The notes under the pieces were generated by a model. That model did not search any database, was not told where the DNA came from, and worked only from the letters and a program-made list of their open reading frames with translations. A DNA stretch of 64,000 nt from Gelidibacter gilvus. Lineage in GTDB: Bacteria > Bacteroidota > Bacteroidia > Flavobacteriales > Flavobacteriaceae. The DNA is taken from NCBI RefSeq assembly GCF_004115975.1, contig NZ_SDDZ01000001.1, positions 372,001 through 436,000 on the forward strand, given 5' to 3'. This document shows, piece after piece, positions 54,249 to 63,317 of the stretch; position 1 is the first letter of the stretch, and each line of letters opens with the position of its first letter. Position numbers and translations under genes: made by a program.

Positions 54249-54857
54249 ATGTTTACAGCAAAAGCCAATGAAATTTTTCAAAAAGTCATCGATACGTATC
54301 ACATAAAAAATACCGTTGACCAAGTTTTTAAGAACATTTACGACGAAGACGACCACTTGATTGAACATCTTTTATATAGAAAATGTTGGATAGATACCGT
54401 GCAATGGCATTATGAAGACATCATCAGAGACCCAAATATTGACCCTGTAGAGGCCTTAAAATTGAAGCGTCAAATTGATGCTTCCAACCAGGATAGAACG
54501 GATATGGTAGAATATATAGACGGTTATTTTTTAAGTCTTTATAATGATGTTGAACCTAAACCCAATGCCACGATCAATACGGAAAGTCCTGCTTGGGCCA
54601 TTGACAGATTATCCATTCTAGCTTTAAAAATATATCATATGAATGAAGAGGTTGAGCGTCCTGATGCCTCTTCGTCGCATAAACTCAATTGTACCACTAA
54701 ACTTAATGTGCTCTTGGAACAGCGGAAAGATTTGAGCCAAGCTATTGACGACTTACTTGTGGACATTGAGAATGGCGATAAATACATGAAAGTGTACAAG
54801 CAAATGAAAATGTACAACGACGATGAGTTGAACCCTGTGTTGCGCGGACAAAAATAA
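54249..54857 (+). CDS. DUF4254 domain protein
   Basis: A 202-residue, all-helical, soluble protein. The sequence LLYRKCWIDTVQWHYEDIIRDPNIDP and RQIDASNQDRTDMVEYIDGY, then TESPAWAIDRLSILALKIYHM, is the typical DUF4254 pattern, with conserved W-H-x-E-D and N-Q-x-R. Its role is not established. It sits 46 bases upstream of a family-9 glycosyltransferase gene, an arrangement that recurs in Bacteroidota and suggests a function in lipopolysaccharide synthesis. Confidence 0.88.
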   Translation: MFTAKANEIFQKVIDTYHIKNTVDQVFKNIYDEDDHLIEHLLYRKCWIDTVQWHYEDIIRDPNIDPVEALKLKRQIDASNQDRTDMVEYIDGYFLSLYNDVEPKPNATINTESPAWAIDRLSILALKIYHMNEEVERPDASSSHKLNCTTKLNVLLEQRKDLSQAIDDLLVDIENGDKYMKVYKQMKMYNDDELNPVLRGQK

Positions 54858-54903
54858 CCTAATTCCTGCGCAGCCAGGAACCTCAGTCAAGATCATTTAA
54901 TAG

Positions 54904-55926
54904 ATGTCCAAACTACCCAAACACATCCTCGTCATCCGTCTTTCTGCCATGGGAGATGTTGCCATGACCATTCCTGTTTTAAGGGCGTTCACGGAGCAAT
55001 ATCCAGAGGTCAAGTTAACTGTTTTGACCAGAGAGTTCTTCACCCCTTTTTTTCGTGATTTAAAAAATGTATCTGTGTATGCACCAGATTTAAAAGGAAA
55101 ACATGAAGGTTTTTTTGGACTATTGGAGCTTTCAAAAGAATTAAGGATTTTGGGAATTGATGCCGTAGCCGATTTGCACAACGTTCTCCGAAGTAAAATA
55201 TTAAAAATCTTTCTTTTGGATCTTAAAATCATTCAAGTAGACAAAGGAAGAACTGAAAAGAAAGCGCTAGTCAATGGTAAAGTTTTCGAACAGCTAAAAA
55301 CCACGCACCAACGTTATAGAGATGTTTTTGAAAAGTTAGGGTTTCCTATTAAAGATTCCGATCCCATTTTTCCGGAACGTGCCGAATTGAATTCCAAAAC
55401 CCTTGAATTGGTAGGAAAGGGTACCAAAAACTGGATAGGAATTGCGCCATTTGCAGCTTACAAAAGCAAAATGTATCCTTTGGAATTAATGGAAGAAGTG
55501 ATTAATGAGCTATCAAAAAACTACAAGATCCTATTGTTTGGCGGCGAAGCTGAAGCAGAGTATTTGAGTTCTCTTGAAAATGATCAGATCATCAGTATCG
55601 CCGGAAAATTAAGTCTTGATGAGGAATTGGACCTTATTTCAAATTTGGATGTGATGCTTTCTATGGATTCTGGCAACGCACATATGGCAGCTATGTTGGG
55701 TGTAAAAGTAGTGACGCTTTGGGGAGTGACCCATCCTTATGCTGGTTTTTTCCCATTTCATCAGAATGAAAATAATGCACTTTTAGCTGATCGAGAAAAA
55801 TTTCCTAGAATTCCCACTTCTATTTATGGCAATAAATTCCCAGAAGGCTATGAGACGTGTATGGCAACTATCAGTCCAAAAGACATTATTGAAAAGATCG
55901 AAAACATCATAAAAAAACCCCGCTAA
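54904..55926 (+). CDS. Family 9 glycosyltransferase (heptosyltransferase-like)
   Basis: A GT-B glycosyltransferase of the ADP-heptose:LPS heptosyltransferase family, 340 residues. It begins HILVIRLSAMGDVAMTIPVL, has AVADLHNVLRSKIL and IGIAPFAAYKSKMYPLELM, and the donor-site region VMLSMDSGNAHMAAMLGVKVVTLWGVTHPYAGF. Members add heptose or other sugars to the lipopolysaccharide core in the cytosol. The true donor in this organism is not known. The stop codon lies within a small terminator-like hairpin. Confidence 0.9.
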   Translation: MSKLPKHILVIRLSAMGDVAMTIPVLRAFTEQYPEVKLTVLTREFFTPFFRDLKNVSVYAPDLKGKHEGFFGLLELSKELRILGIDAVADLHNVLRSKILKIFLLDLKIIQVDKGRTEKKALVNGKVFEQLKTTHQRYRDVFEKLGFPIKDSDPIFPERAELNSKTLELVGKGTKNWIGIAPFAAYKSKMYPLELMEEVINELSKNYKILLFGGEAEAEYLSSLENDQIISIAGKLSLDEELDLISNLDVMLSMDSGNAHMAAMLGVKVVTLWGVTHPYAGFFPFHQNENNALLADREKFPRIPTSIYGNKFPEGYETCMATISPKDIIEKIENIIKKPR

Positions 55927-55943
55927 AAAGCAGGGTTAGATTT
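55916..55943 (+). terminator. Small terminator-like hairpin after the GT9 gene
   Basis: AACCCCGC (55916-55923) pairs with GCAGGGTT (55930-55937) with one mismatch. The loop contains the stop codon at 55924-55926. The T run after the stem (AGATTTAATC) is weak. Confidence 0.45.
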
Positions 55944-56108
55944 AATCTTATGTTAATAGATAGTCCTTATAATAGTAACAATTAAATCAGTTATAAAAAT
56001 AGAGATTTCATTTTTCTTAACATAATTTTAAGAGAATTACTTCAGTATTTTCGATGAAATAAAGGATTTCATGGATTAAATGTACTTATCCTCAATTTTT
56101 ATGAGGCA

Positions 56109-57164
56109 TCAAATATCATCATAATCAATTTTAATATTTGGTGTTAATGGGTGTGCCTGACAGGTTAAGATCAAGCCTTCAGCAACTTCGCCATCGGTCA
56201 AAATATTGTTTTGACGCATTTTAGCTTCACCTTCAATCACTCTCGCCAAACAACTACTACAAATACCACCTTGGCAAGAATAAGGTGCATCTAAATCGTT
56301 ATCAAGAGCGGCCTCAAGAATGGTCTGTTTTTGTGACATTTCAAAAGTTGTCGTGTCATCATCCAAAACAACGGTAATTTTTGTTTGTCCATCAGGAATG
56401 GTCGCCGTATCCCTTTCTGTAGGTTTTGCAGCCTTGAACAACTCAAAAAACACGCGGTCTTTAGGGATTTCATGTTCTACAAGTACATCTTTAACCGTGT
56501 GGATCATAGCTTCCGGACCACATAAGTAGAAGGCATCAATACTCAAGTCTTTGTGCTTGTGCTTTAAAATCAGGTTGACCGTGCTTTTTTCAATCCGTCC
56601 AAAAATAGAATCATCTTCTTGCGCTTGACTAAATACAAACTGAATGGCCAAACGATCGCTATGTTGACGATAAAGATCAAGTAATTCGCTCATGAACATT
56701 GTATCGTCTGGGGTTTTATTACCATATACCAAAACTACATTACTCATGACCTCTTCTTCCAGAGCGCATTTAATGATGCTTAAAATAGGTGTAATTCCAC
56801 TTCCTGCTGCAAAGGCAGCAATATGTTTGGTTTTGGAATCATTCGGTTCAAAAATAAAATGGCCTCTTGGTGGCGCGATTTCCAATTGGTCTCCAACCTT
56901 CAACTGTTTGTTGACATAGGCAGAAAAAGTACCATCTTTTACTTCTTTTACAGCCACTCTTAAATCGCCGCTTTTTGGCGAAGAACATAAGGAGTAATCA
57001 CGTCTTATTTCTGTACCATTAAGGTTAGATTTTATGGTGATATATTGGCCTGCTTTGAATTGAAAGGCTTCTTTGAGATGTTGAGGGACTTCAAAGTTGA
57101 GGGTAACCGATTTGGAAGTTACTCTCTCAATATTTTTTATGGTTAGGGTGTGAAAATGTGACAT
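56109..57164 (-). CDS. PaaE-like ferredoxin-type oxidoreductase (FAD, NAD(P)H, 2Fe-2S)
   Basis: A 351-residue electron-transfer protein of the ferredoxin-NADP reductase type with a C-terminal plant-type ferredoxin. The FAD domain shows FQFKAGQYITIKSNL and RRDYSLCSSP; the NAD(P) domain has AAGSGITPILSII and FYLCGPEAMI. The 2Fe-2S site is PYSCQGGICSSCLARV (C-x4-C-x2-C near 296-304) with the fourth Cys in LILTCQAHP. This order equals PaaE of the phenylacetyl-CoA epoxidase, but paaABCD are absent here, so the partner is unknown. ATG 57164 is preferred over the TTG at 57182, because a -7 element lies at 57180-57187. Confidence 0.9.
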   Translation of the reverse strand: MSHFHTLTIKNIERVTSKSVTLNFEVPQHLKEAFQFKAGQYITIKSNLNGTEIRRDYSLCSSPKSGDLRVAVKEVKDGTFSAYVNKQLKVGDQLEIAPPRGHFIFEPNDSKTKHIAAFAAGSGITPILSIIKCALEEEVMSNVVLVYGNKTPDDTMFMSELLDLYRQHSDRLAIQFVFSQAQEDDSIFGRIEKSTVNLILKHKHKDLSIDAFYLCGPEAMIHTVKDVLVEHEIPKDRVFFELFKAAKPTERDTATIPDGQTKITVVLDDDTTTFEMSQKQTILEAALDNDLDAPYSCQGGICSSCLARVIEGEAKMRQNNILTDGEVAEGLILTCQAHPLTPNIKIDYDDI

Positions 57165-57179
57165 GTTATAATTTTTCCC

Positions 57180-57187
57180 CAAAAGTA
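57180..57187 (-). promoter_or_regulatory. Candidate -7 element for the PaaE-like gene
   Basis: On the minus strand TACTTTTG matches TAnnTTTG and ends 15 nt before the ATG at 57164. It overlaps the alternative TTG start at 57182. Confidence 0.5.
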
Positions 57188-57344
57188 ACGAAAGCTTATA
57201 ATAAATGCCACCTCTCTAACAAAATTATAAGAGAAGAACGGCTGTTTTTAAGGTGAAAGGCTTCTTAAACTTCCTTTGATTGAAATTTGTTTGTAACAAT
57301 AAGTGTATTAATATTACCAATGTTTAAATCACAACCCAAACAGT

Positions 57345-58817
57345 ATGTTTAAATATTTTATTAGTCTCGAGTGGAAATCCTTTATAAGATCAGCTTCTTT
57401 TAAAACCAATCTCTTCCTAAAAATAATGATGATTTTTGGCGCGCTATGGATGATAGCCTCATTTTCAATATTAGGGTTTGGGGTTTATTTTATGATTGAG
57501 GATGTCCTGAAAATGGAACCTTTTCAAGTGGTCAATCAAGTCTTAATTTATTATATGGTCTTTGACTTGGTGTTTCGGTATTTTCTTCAAAAAATGCCCG
57601 TTATGAACATCAAACCTTTAATGTATTTGCCCATTAAAAGAAAAGAAATTGTCAATTTTGCAATTGGTAAAACCATGATTTCGTTTTTCAATGTTCTGCA
57701 TGCGTTTTTCTTTATTCCTTTTTCGATAGTACTTATCATGAAAGGTTTCCCTGTTTTACAGGTGTTGGCTTGGAATCTTGCTATTTTAGGATGGATCTAT
57801 TGTAATAATTTCCTCAATATCTTCGTCAACAATAAAGATGTGGTATTCTTTGCGGTCATTGGTTTTATTGTCGTGATGATTGGGCTTCAGTATTACGGTA
57901 TTTTTGACATCACACAATTTACCTATCCTATTTTTAACTCATTTTACGCAGTGCCCTATTTGGCATTTATTCCTGTAGTATTGGCAGGGGTGTTTTATAA
58001 GATAGCGTTTACCTATTTCAAAAAGAACTTGTATTTGGACGCTGGTCTTTCCGTAAAACATGACATAGCAGAAACTCAAGATTATACCTGGTTGAACCGA
58101 TTTGGAAGCATGTCCACCTTCCTTAAGAACGACATTAAATTGTTGAGACGCAATAAACGTTCAAAAACGACTTTGTTGATGAGCGTGTTGTTTATATTCT
58201 ACGGATTGCTGTTTTTTACCGGGTCAGTTGAAGCCTACGATGGACCTTTCTGGAGAATCTTTGCCGGTATATTTATTTCTGGCGGATTTTTATTCACCTT
58301 CGGACAATTTGTGCCAAGCTGGGACAGTGCGTATTATCCATTAATGATGAGCCAAAATATTCGTTATAAAGAGTATATCGCTTCAAAATGGTATTTAATG
58401 GTCATTGCCACTATAATTTCAACCATCATTTCTGTTTTTTACCTGTATTGGGGATGGCAGGCATATGCTGCGGTTGTAGTTGGCGCCATTTACAACATTG
58501 GCGTAAACAGTCATTTGGTACTTTGGGGAGGTGCGTATATAAAAACGCCAATTGACCTGACCACAAGTAAAAAAGCTTTTGGAGACAAACAGGCGTTTAA
58601 TGCGAAGACCTTGTTATTGACCATTCCAAAATTGTTATTGCCAATGGTCATTTATGCCGTTGGACATTTTACACTAGGTGAAGTTTTTGGTTTTGCTTTG
58701 GTTGCAATTGCAGGATTGACCGGATTTTTATTCAAGAATAAAGTATTCGATATTATAGAAAAAGTCTATAAATCAGAAAAATATAAAACATTAGCAGCTT
58801 ACAAACAAAACAACTAA
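57345..58817 (+). CDS. DUF5687-like membrane protein, probable ABC transporter permease
   Basis: A 490-residue protein with about 12 membrane helices, such as IMMIFGALWMIASFSILGFGV, VVFFAVIGFIVVMIGLQYYG and WYLMVIATIISTIISVFYLYW. The N-terminus FISLEWKSFIRSASFKTNLFLKI resembles the cytosolic start of ABC-2-type permeases of DUF5687. The gene for the matching ATPase begins two bases after its stop, so the two should form an exporter. The substrate is unknown. Confidence 0.82.
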   Translation: MFKYFISLEWKSFIRSASFKTNLFLKIMMIFGALWMIASFSILGFGVYFMIEDVLKMEPFQVVNQVLIYYMVFDLVFRYFLQKMPVMNIKPLMYLPIKRKEIVNFAIGKTMISFFNVLHAFFFIPFSIVLIMKGFPVLQVLAWNLAILGWIYCNNFLNIFVNNKDVVFFAVIGFIVVMIGLQYYGIFDITQFTYPIFNSFYAVPYLAFIPVVLAGVFYKIAFTYFKKNLYLDAGLSVKHDIAETQDYTWLNRFGSMSTFLKNDIKLLRRNKRSKTTLLMSVLFIFYGLLFFTGSVEAYDGPFWRIFAGIFISGGFLFTFGQFVPSWDSAYYPLMMSQNIRYKEYIASKWYLMVIATIISTIISVFYLYWGWQAYAAVVVGAIYNIGVNSHLVLWGGAYIKTPIDLTTSKKAFGDKQAFNAKTLLLTIPKLLLPMVIYAVGHFTLGEVFGFALVAIAGLTGFLFKNKVFDIIEKVYKSEKYKTLAAYKQNN

Positions 58818-58819
58818 TT

Positions 58820-59518
58820 ATGATAACAGTATCCAATCTATCAAAATCATATAATGCGGGCCCGGTTTTAAACATTGAAAACCTCGACATTCCAAAAGGT
58901 CAGAGCTTTGGCTTGGTGGGCAATAATGGTGCAGGAAAAACCACGTTTTTCAGTCTTTTGCTCGATTTGATCCAGCCCACCACAGGATTCATTAAAAGTA
59001 AGGACATCCAAGTCAATGAAAGTGAAGACTGGAAACCTTTTACTTCGGCTTATATTGATGAAACATTTTTAATTGGCTATTTGACTCCAGAAGAATACTT
59101 CTATTTTATTGGGGAATTACGCGGTCAAAATAAAGCCGATGTGGATGCTTTATTAAAGCAATTTGAAGACTTTTTCCATGGCGAAATATTAAACCAAAAA
59201 AAGTATCTAAGAGATTTGAGCAAGGGCAACCAGAAAAAGGTAGGCATTATCGCCGCACTCATCGGGAATCCCGAAGTCATCATTCTTGATGAACCTTTTG
59301 CAAATCTTGATCCAACCACCCAAATCCGTTTGAAACAGATCATCAAAAATCTTGCAGGGCAACAAGGCGTTACGGTACTGGTATCAAGTCATGACCTGAT
59401 GCATGTTACGGAAGTGAGTGATCGGATTGTAGTTTTGGAAAAAGGAGAAGTTATAAAAGACTTGGCCACAAGTGCAGCCACGTTGAAAGAATTGGAAGCA
59501 CATTTCGCAGGGGAATAA
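58820..59518 (+). CDS. ABC transporter ATP-binding protein
   Basis: A 232-residue ATPase subunit with Walker A GLVGNNGAGKTTFF near 32-45, a signature motif LSKGNQKKVGIIAAL (S-K-G-N instead of S-G-G-Q, as is common in ABC-2 exporters), Walker B VIILDEPFANLDP and the switch His in VLVSSHDL. It is coupled to the DUF5687 permease gene (two-base gap), which completes an inner-membrane exporter. A nested hairpin lies just after the stop. Confidence 0.94.
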   Translation: MITVSNLSKSYNAGPVLNIENLDIPKGQSFGLVGNNGAGKTTFFSLLLDLIQPTTGFIKSKDIQVNESEDWKPFTSAYIDETFLIGYLTPEEYFYFIGELRGQNKADVDALLKQFEDFFHGEILNQKKYLRDLSKGNQKKVGIIAALIGNPEVIILDEPFANLDPTTQIRLKQIIKNLAGQQGVTVLVSSHDLMHVTEVSDRIVVLEKGEVIKDLATSAATLKELEAHFAGE

Positions 59519-59878
59519 CTGGATATCGTAGCGAAACAACACCTCACAGATTTTTACTTGTCCGCCTAAGGAGGAAAACCTGTGAGGTCTTGTCACATCT
59601 TCTGTACATGAAATGAAACGCCTTTCCATCTGATAGTTCAGGTAAGTGTTGTTGATTCTAACTGATACTCGAAGGATTTTTGAAACAAACGTAAAATTGC
59701 AATTTGGTACTTTTGTTTTGGGATTTTTAAGTTTTACATCTCCGCACCTATACGAGAGATACCTGAGAAACACCCAAGTAACAGGCATCGAAAAGTCCAC
59801 TGATTTTTCCCCTATAATTCAAAAAGATGCTTATTTTTACAGCATTGCATAATATTTGCAGCTGTTTTCAGTTATCTT
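59519..59878. other. Intergenic region, 360 bp
   Basis: It holds the hairpin at 59541-59588. The rest up to the sprE/porW start is A+T-rich; a 68-residue frame at 59646-59852 looks like chance. Near the sprE start, AATATTTG is one base off the -7 consensus. Confidence 0.5.
59541..59588. terminator. Nested hairpin, probable terminator of the ABC operon
   Basis: ACCTCACAG (59541-59549) pairs exactly with CTGTGAGGT (59580-59588). Its 30-base loop contains a second inverted repeat, TCCGCCT and AGGAGGA (59561-59575). The outer stem and flanks (CAGATNTT before, AAAACCTG after) resemble the hairpins at 490 and 782, whose loops lack the inner palindrome. Confidence 0.6.
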
Positions 59879-62464
59879 ATGAACCTAATACGACCCACGT
59901 TGCACAGCTTTTATAAATCCATATTATTTCTGGTTTTGACGGCACTTATAGTCACAAGTTGCTCGCGCAAGAAGGATACCTTCATCAACAGAAATTTCCA
60001 TGCAATGGGCACAAAGTATAATATTCTCTATAATGGAAATATTGCGCTGGAAAATGGAAGAGCCGCCGTGGACGATGCGTTTACGGATAATTTCTGGGAG
60101 TTGCTTTCTGTAGAACGTATGGAAACTACCGATGATTTTATGCTTCCGGGACAATCTAAAAATTCCGATTTTGAACGTGCTGAAGAAAAAGCAATTAAAG
60201 CAGTTCAAACCCATGGCATGAATATCAAAGGCAGGGAATACAACCCTCAAATTGATGAAGCTTATTTATTGCTTGGAAAAGCACGTTATTTTGACCAACG
60301 TTTTATTCCAGCAGTGGAAGCCTTTAATTATATTCTTTACAAATACGCGGCTAGCGACAAAATCAATGAAGCAAAGATTTGGCGTGAGAAAACGAACATG
60401 CGACTTGAAAACAATGAGCTTGCCATCAAGAATTTAAAGCGATTGATGCGACAGGAAAAATTGAGCGATCAGGATTTAGCCGACGCTACCGCTACTTTGG
60501 CGGAAGCCTACATCAACATTGAGGCAAAGGACAGCGCTTTGACCCAATTGGCAATTGCAGCCGCACATACTAAGAAAAACAACGAAAAAGCACGTTACAA
60601 TTATATCAGGGGCCAACTTTACAATGAGTTTGGCTATAAGGACAGTGCCAATATTGCCTTTGATAAGGTGATTAATTTGCACAGAAAAGTACCTCGAGCT
60701 TATTATATCAACGCACATTTGGCAAAAGCCGCCAACTTTATGTTGGATACTGGCGATGTTTTAGCATTCCATGAATATCTCACTGACCTTGAAGAGGACA
60801 GAGAGAACCGACCATTTTTGGACAAAATCTATTACCGGATTGCAGAATTCCATAAAGAGGCCGATCGCGATTCTTTAGCGGTTGTATATTATAACAAATC
60901 CCTAAGGTCATCTTCAGGCGATAGACACTTACGAGCTCTCGACTACGTGACGCTGGGCGATATGAGTTTTGACAAATCGGAATATAGAACAGCAGGTGCT
61001 TATTATGACAGTACGTTAACCAATATGGTGGTCGACTCCAAACCTTTCCGAACGATCAAACGCAAAAGGGAAAACTTGGACGATGTCATTTATTATGAAG
61101 GTGTAGCGCAAGTAAACGATAGCATCTTGAATTTGGTGAGTTTATCTGACGCCGATAGAATCGCCGTTTTTGAAACTTACATCGATAAATTAAAGGCAGA
61201 AGCCCAAGAGTTAAAAGAGCAAGAAGAAATTGCCTTGAGGAAGGCCAATTCAGGTATTGTATCCGCTGATAATATCGGCGATAACAGAAATCTGGGGAAC
61301 ATTGCAAGCAGCGGCTCAAAACCACCGGGTGGTGCAAAATCAACATTCTATTTTTATAATTCGAATACCGTAGCCTACGGAAAAAATGAGTTTTTGAAAA
61401 TTTGGGGAGACCGTTCACTTCAAGATAATTGGCGACTTTCAAGTACGCGAAGTAATGAGCTCACCGTCCAAAGTAATAATTTGGCAATTGACGCTTCAGA
61501 AGAGGAACGTTACGATCCGGAGTTTTATGTTTCAAAAATTCCTTCCGATCAAAAAGTTATTGACAGCATCAATAAAGACAGAAATTACGCCTATTATCAA
61601 TTGGGAGTCATCTATAAGGAAAAGTTTCAGGAATACGAACTTTCAAAAGAAAAGCTCACCACCTTGATGCAGAACAATCCAGAAGAGCGCCTCGTATTGC
61701 CATCCAAATACAACTTGTACAAATTATATGGTCGATTGGACGAAACCAATGCTGCAGAGCAGATGAAGCAGGATATCATTACAAATAATCCAGAATCGAG
61801 ATACGCTGCCATTCTTTTAAATCCAAAATCGGAAATGTCTAAGGACGAGAACAGTCCTGAAAGTATTTATGAGCGTACCTATGCCAGTTATGAAGCACAA
61901 AATTTTCAAGAGGTCATCGATCAGAGCGATAAGTACATTCTTGAATTTGAAGGCGAGGCCATTGTGCCTAAGTTTGAAATTTTAAAAGCCTCGGCAAAAG
62001 GCCGTCTGTACGGATTTGAAGCTTATAAAGAGGGTGTGAATTATATCGCTTTAAACTTTCCAAATTCTGAAGAGGGCAAACGCGCTCAGGAAATCATGAA
62101 AAACGTTATTCCTGCATTATCAGACAGGGAATTTAAAACAGATTCCATTGGCTCCAAATTCAATGTTCTGTACAAGTTTGAAAATACCAGCAATGAAGAT
62201 TTAGATGCCTTTTTAAAGACATTGAATGATGAGGTCACCCAAATCCGATATTTCGATTTGAGCGTTTCCAAAGATGTTTATGATATTAACACTACTTTTA
62301 TAGTGGTACATGGCCTAAAGAGTATTTACGGAGCAAGCGGATTTGCCGATTTGCTAAGAGAACGAAAAGCCAATATTACACGACCTTATATTGCCATTTC
62401 ATCACCTAACTATGAAATTGTGCAAAGACATAAAAACCTCAAAGACTACCTAGAAAATCAATAA
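59879..62464 (+). CDS. sprE: Type IX secretion / gliding motility lipoprotein SprE (PorW)
   Basis: SprE/PorW is an outer-membrane-associated TPR lipoprotein needed for the type IX secretion system and gliding in Bacteroidota. The 861-residue protein has a lipoprotein signal ending LIVTSCSRKK (Cys 28), then the conserved FINRNFHAMGTKYNILYNG, and TPR-like repeats through most of the length (DEAYLLLGKARYFDQRFIPA, AEAYINIEAKDSALTQLAIA, KSEYRTAGAYYDSTL). The C-terminal part (IGSKFNVLYKFENTSNEDLD) with VVHGLKSIYGASGFADLL is also conserved. It is directly followed by the bactofilin and ATP synthase genes, a usual flavobacterial order. Confidence 0.9.
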   Translation: MNLIRPTLHSFYKSILFLVLTALIVTSCSRKKDTFINRNFHAMGTKYNILYNGNIALENGRAAVDDAFTDNFWELLSVERMETTDDFMLPGQSKNSDFERAEEKAIKAVQTHGMNIKGREYNPQIDEAYLLLGKARYFDQRFIPAVEAFNYILYKYAASDKINEAKIWREKTNMRLENNELAIKNLKRLMRQEKLSDQDLADATATLAEAYINIEAKDSALTQLAIAAAHTKKNNEKARYNYIRGQLYNEFGYKDSANIAFDKVINLHRKVPRAYYINAHLAKAANFMLDTGDVLAFHEYLTDLEEDRENRPFLDKIYYRIAEFHKEADRDSLAVVYYNKSLRSSSGDRHLRALDYVTLGDMSFDKSEYRTAGAYYDSTLTNMVVDSKPFRTIKRKRENLDDVIYYEGVAQVNDSILNLVSLSDADRIAVFETYIDKLKAEAQELKEQEEIALRKANSGIVSADNIGDNRNLGNIASSGSKPPGGAKSTFYFYNSNTVAYGKNEFLKIWGDRSLQDNWRLSSTRSNELTVQSNNLAIDASEEERYDPEFYVSKIPSDQKVIDSINKDRNYAYYQLGVIYKEKFQEYELSKEKLTTLMQNNPEERLVLPSKYNLYKLYGRLDETNAAEQMKQDIITNNPESRYAAILLNPKSEMSKDENSPESIYERTYASYEAQNFQEVIDQSDKYILEFEGEAIVPKFEILKASAKGRLYGFEAYKEGVNYIALNFPNSEEGKRAQEIMKNVIPALSDREFKTDSIGSKFNVLYKFENTSNEDLDAFLKTLNDEVTQIRYFDLSVSKDVYDINTTFIVVHGLKSIYGASGFADLLRERKANITRPYIAISSPNYEIVQRHKNLKDYLENQ

Positions 62465-62476
62465 ACCACCAGAATT

Positions 62477-62920
62477 ATGTTTACAGAAAAACCAAAAAAA
62501 GGAAAAACAACCTCAGAATCAGTTAATCAACAAAACACTATAGCAAAAGGTACCACCATTACGGGTGATATCATTAGCGATGGCGATTTTAGAGTTGAAG
62601 GAACCATATTGGGCAACGTTAAAACGCCCGGTAAAGTGGTTCTTGGAAAAACAGGAATTATTAACGGCACACTTAAGGGCGCCAATGCAGATATTGAAGG
62701 GAAGTTTTCAGGAAAACTTATTCTTTCAGATACCTTATCATTAAAATCCTCAGCTTTTGTTGAAGGCGAAGTAGAAGTGGGCAAATTGGCCGTAGAGCCA
62801 GGCGCTGCGTTCAATGCTACCTGTCTAATGAAAGGCACTCTCAAAGACCATAGCAATACAAATACTTCAAAAGCACCAGAAACCAATGCCAGAGCAACCG
62901 AAAAAGGGCAACCCGCTTAA
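62477..62920 (+). CDS. Bactofilin family polymer-forming protein
   Basis: Bactofilins form cytosolic filaments that organise cell-shape or envelope proteins. The 147-residue product has a flexible charged N-terminus, a central right-handed beta-helix domain from TITGDIISDGDFRVEGTI to LAVEPGAAFNATC with repeated hydrophobic steps (G-x-I/V-x-G), and a disordered Thr/Glu tail. It follows sprE by 12 bases and overlaps atpZ by 35 bases, so the three are co-transcribed. Confidence 0.92.
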   Translation: MFTEKPKKGKTTSESVNQQNTIAKGTTITGDIISDGDFRVEGTILGNVKTPGKVVLGKTGIINGTLKGANADIEGKFSGKLILSDTLSLKSSAFVEGEVEVGKLAVEPGAAFNATCLMKGTLKDHSNTNTSKAPETNARATEKGQPA

Positions 62921-63119
62921 TAGCTATGCAAAATATTCTGGTATAGGCATCCAAATGTTTGCTATTATCGGAATTGGCAGCTTTATAGGCGTCAAGCTTG
63001 ACGACCATTACGGCAATGAAGGCAGTCTTTGGACCATTATATTGTCCTTAACGGCCACTATTGTGGCGGTGGTTTTTGTAATAAGACGTATTATTGCAAA
63101 TTCAAAAGACGATAATTAA
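62886..63119 (+). CDS. AtpZ/AtpI-type ATP synthase assembly protein
   Basis: A 77-residue protein with two membrane helices: GIQMFAIIGIGSFIGVKLDD and WTIILSLTATIVAVVFVIRRI. This hairpin, with an acidic D-D between the helices, is the AtpI/AtpZ family, which helps assemble the F-type ATP synthase rotor ring and sits at the head of atp operons. The start lies inside the bactofilin gene in another frame (35-base overlap). The atpB gene follows after one small gene. Confidence 0.88.
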   Translation: MPEQPKKGNPLNSYAKYSGIGIQMFAIIGIGSFIGVKLDDHYGNEGSLWTIILSLTATIVAVVFVIRRIIANSKDDN

Positions 63120-63317
63120 AGCCCATAACAAATAATCTATGGTTTTATTCCCTTGTACATTGCGCTTGTCGAAATGAAGGGAAGTGCTTGTCCCGTTTTT
63201 TGGTAGGACTTAAATTCCGTGTTGTAATATAAGTGCTATCTACCAACAGGCAGATGCATGCGTTTTTTGAAACACCGTGCGGAATAATCATAACATCCAA
63301 TAAATTTTCCTTATTTA

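Noticed and set aside
59646-59852. 68-residue frame before sprE
   Set aside because: No family resemblance and no promoter or leader signals; the opposite strand is equally open in part.
63120-63317. Short gene in the gap between atpZ and the DUF6168-like gene
   Set aside because: Only a short antisense frame is present; the CTTGTCGAAATGAAGGGAAG sequence looks like a dispersed repeat fragment, not a gene.
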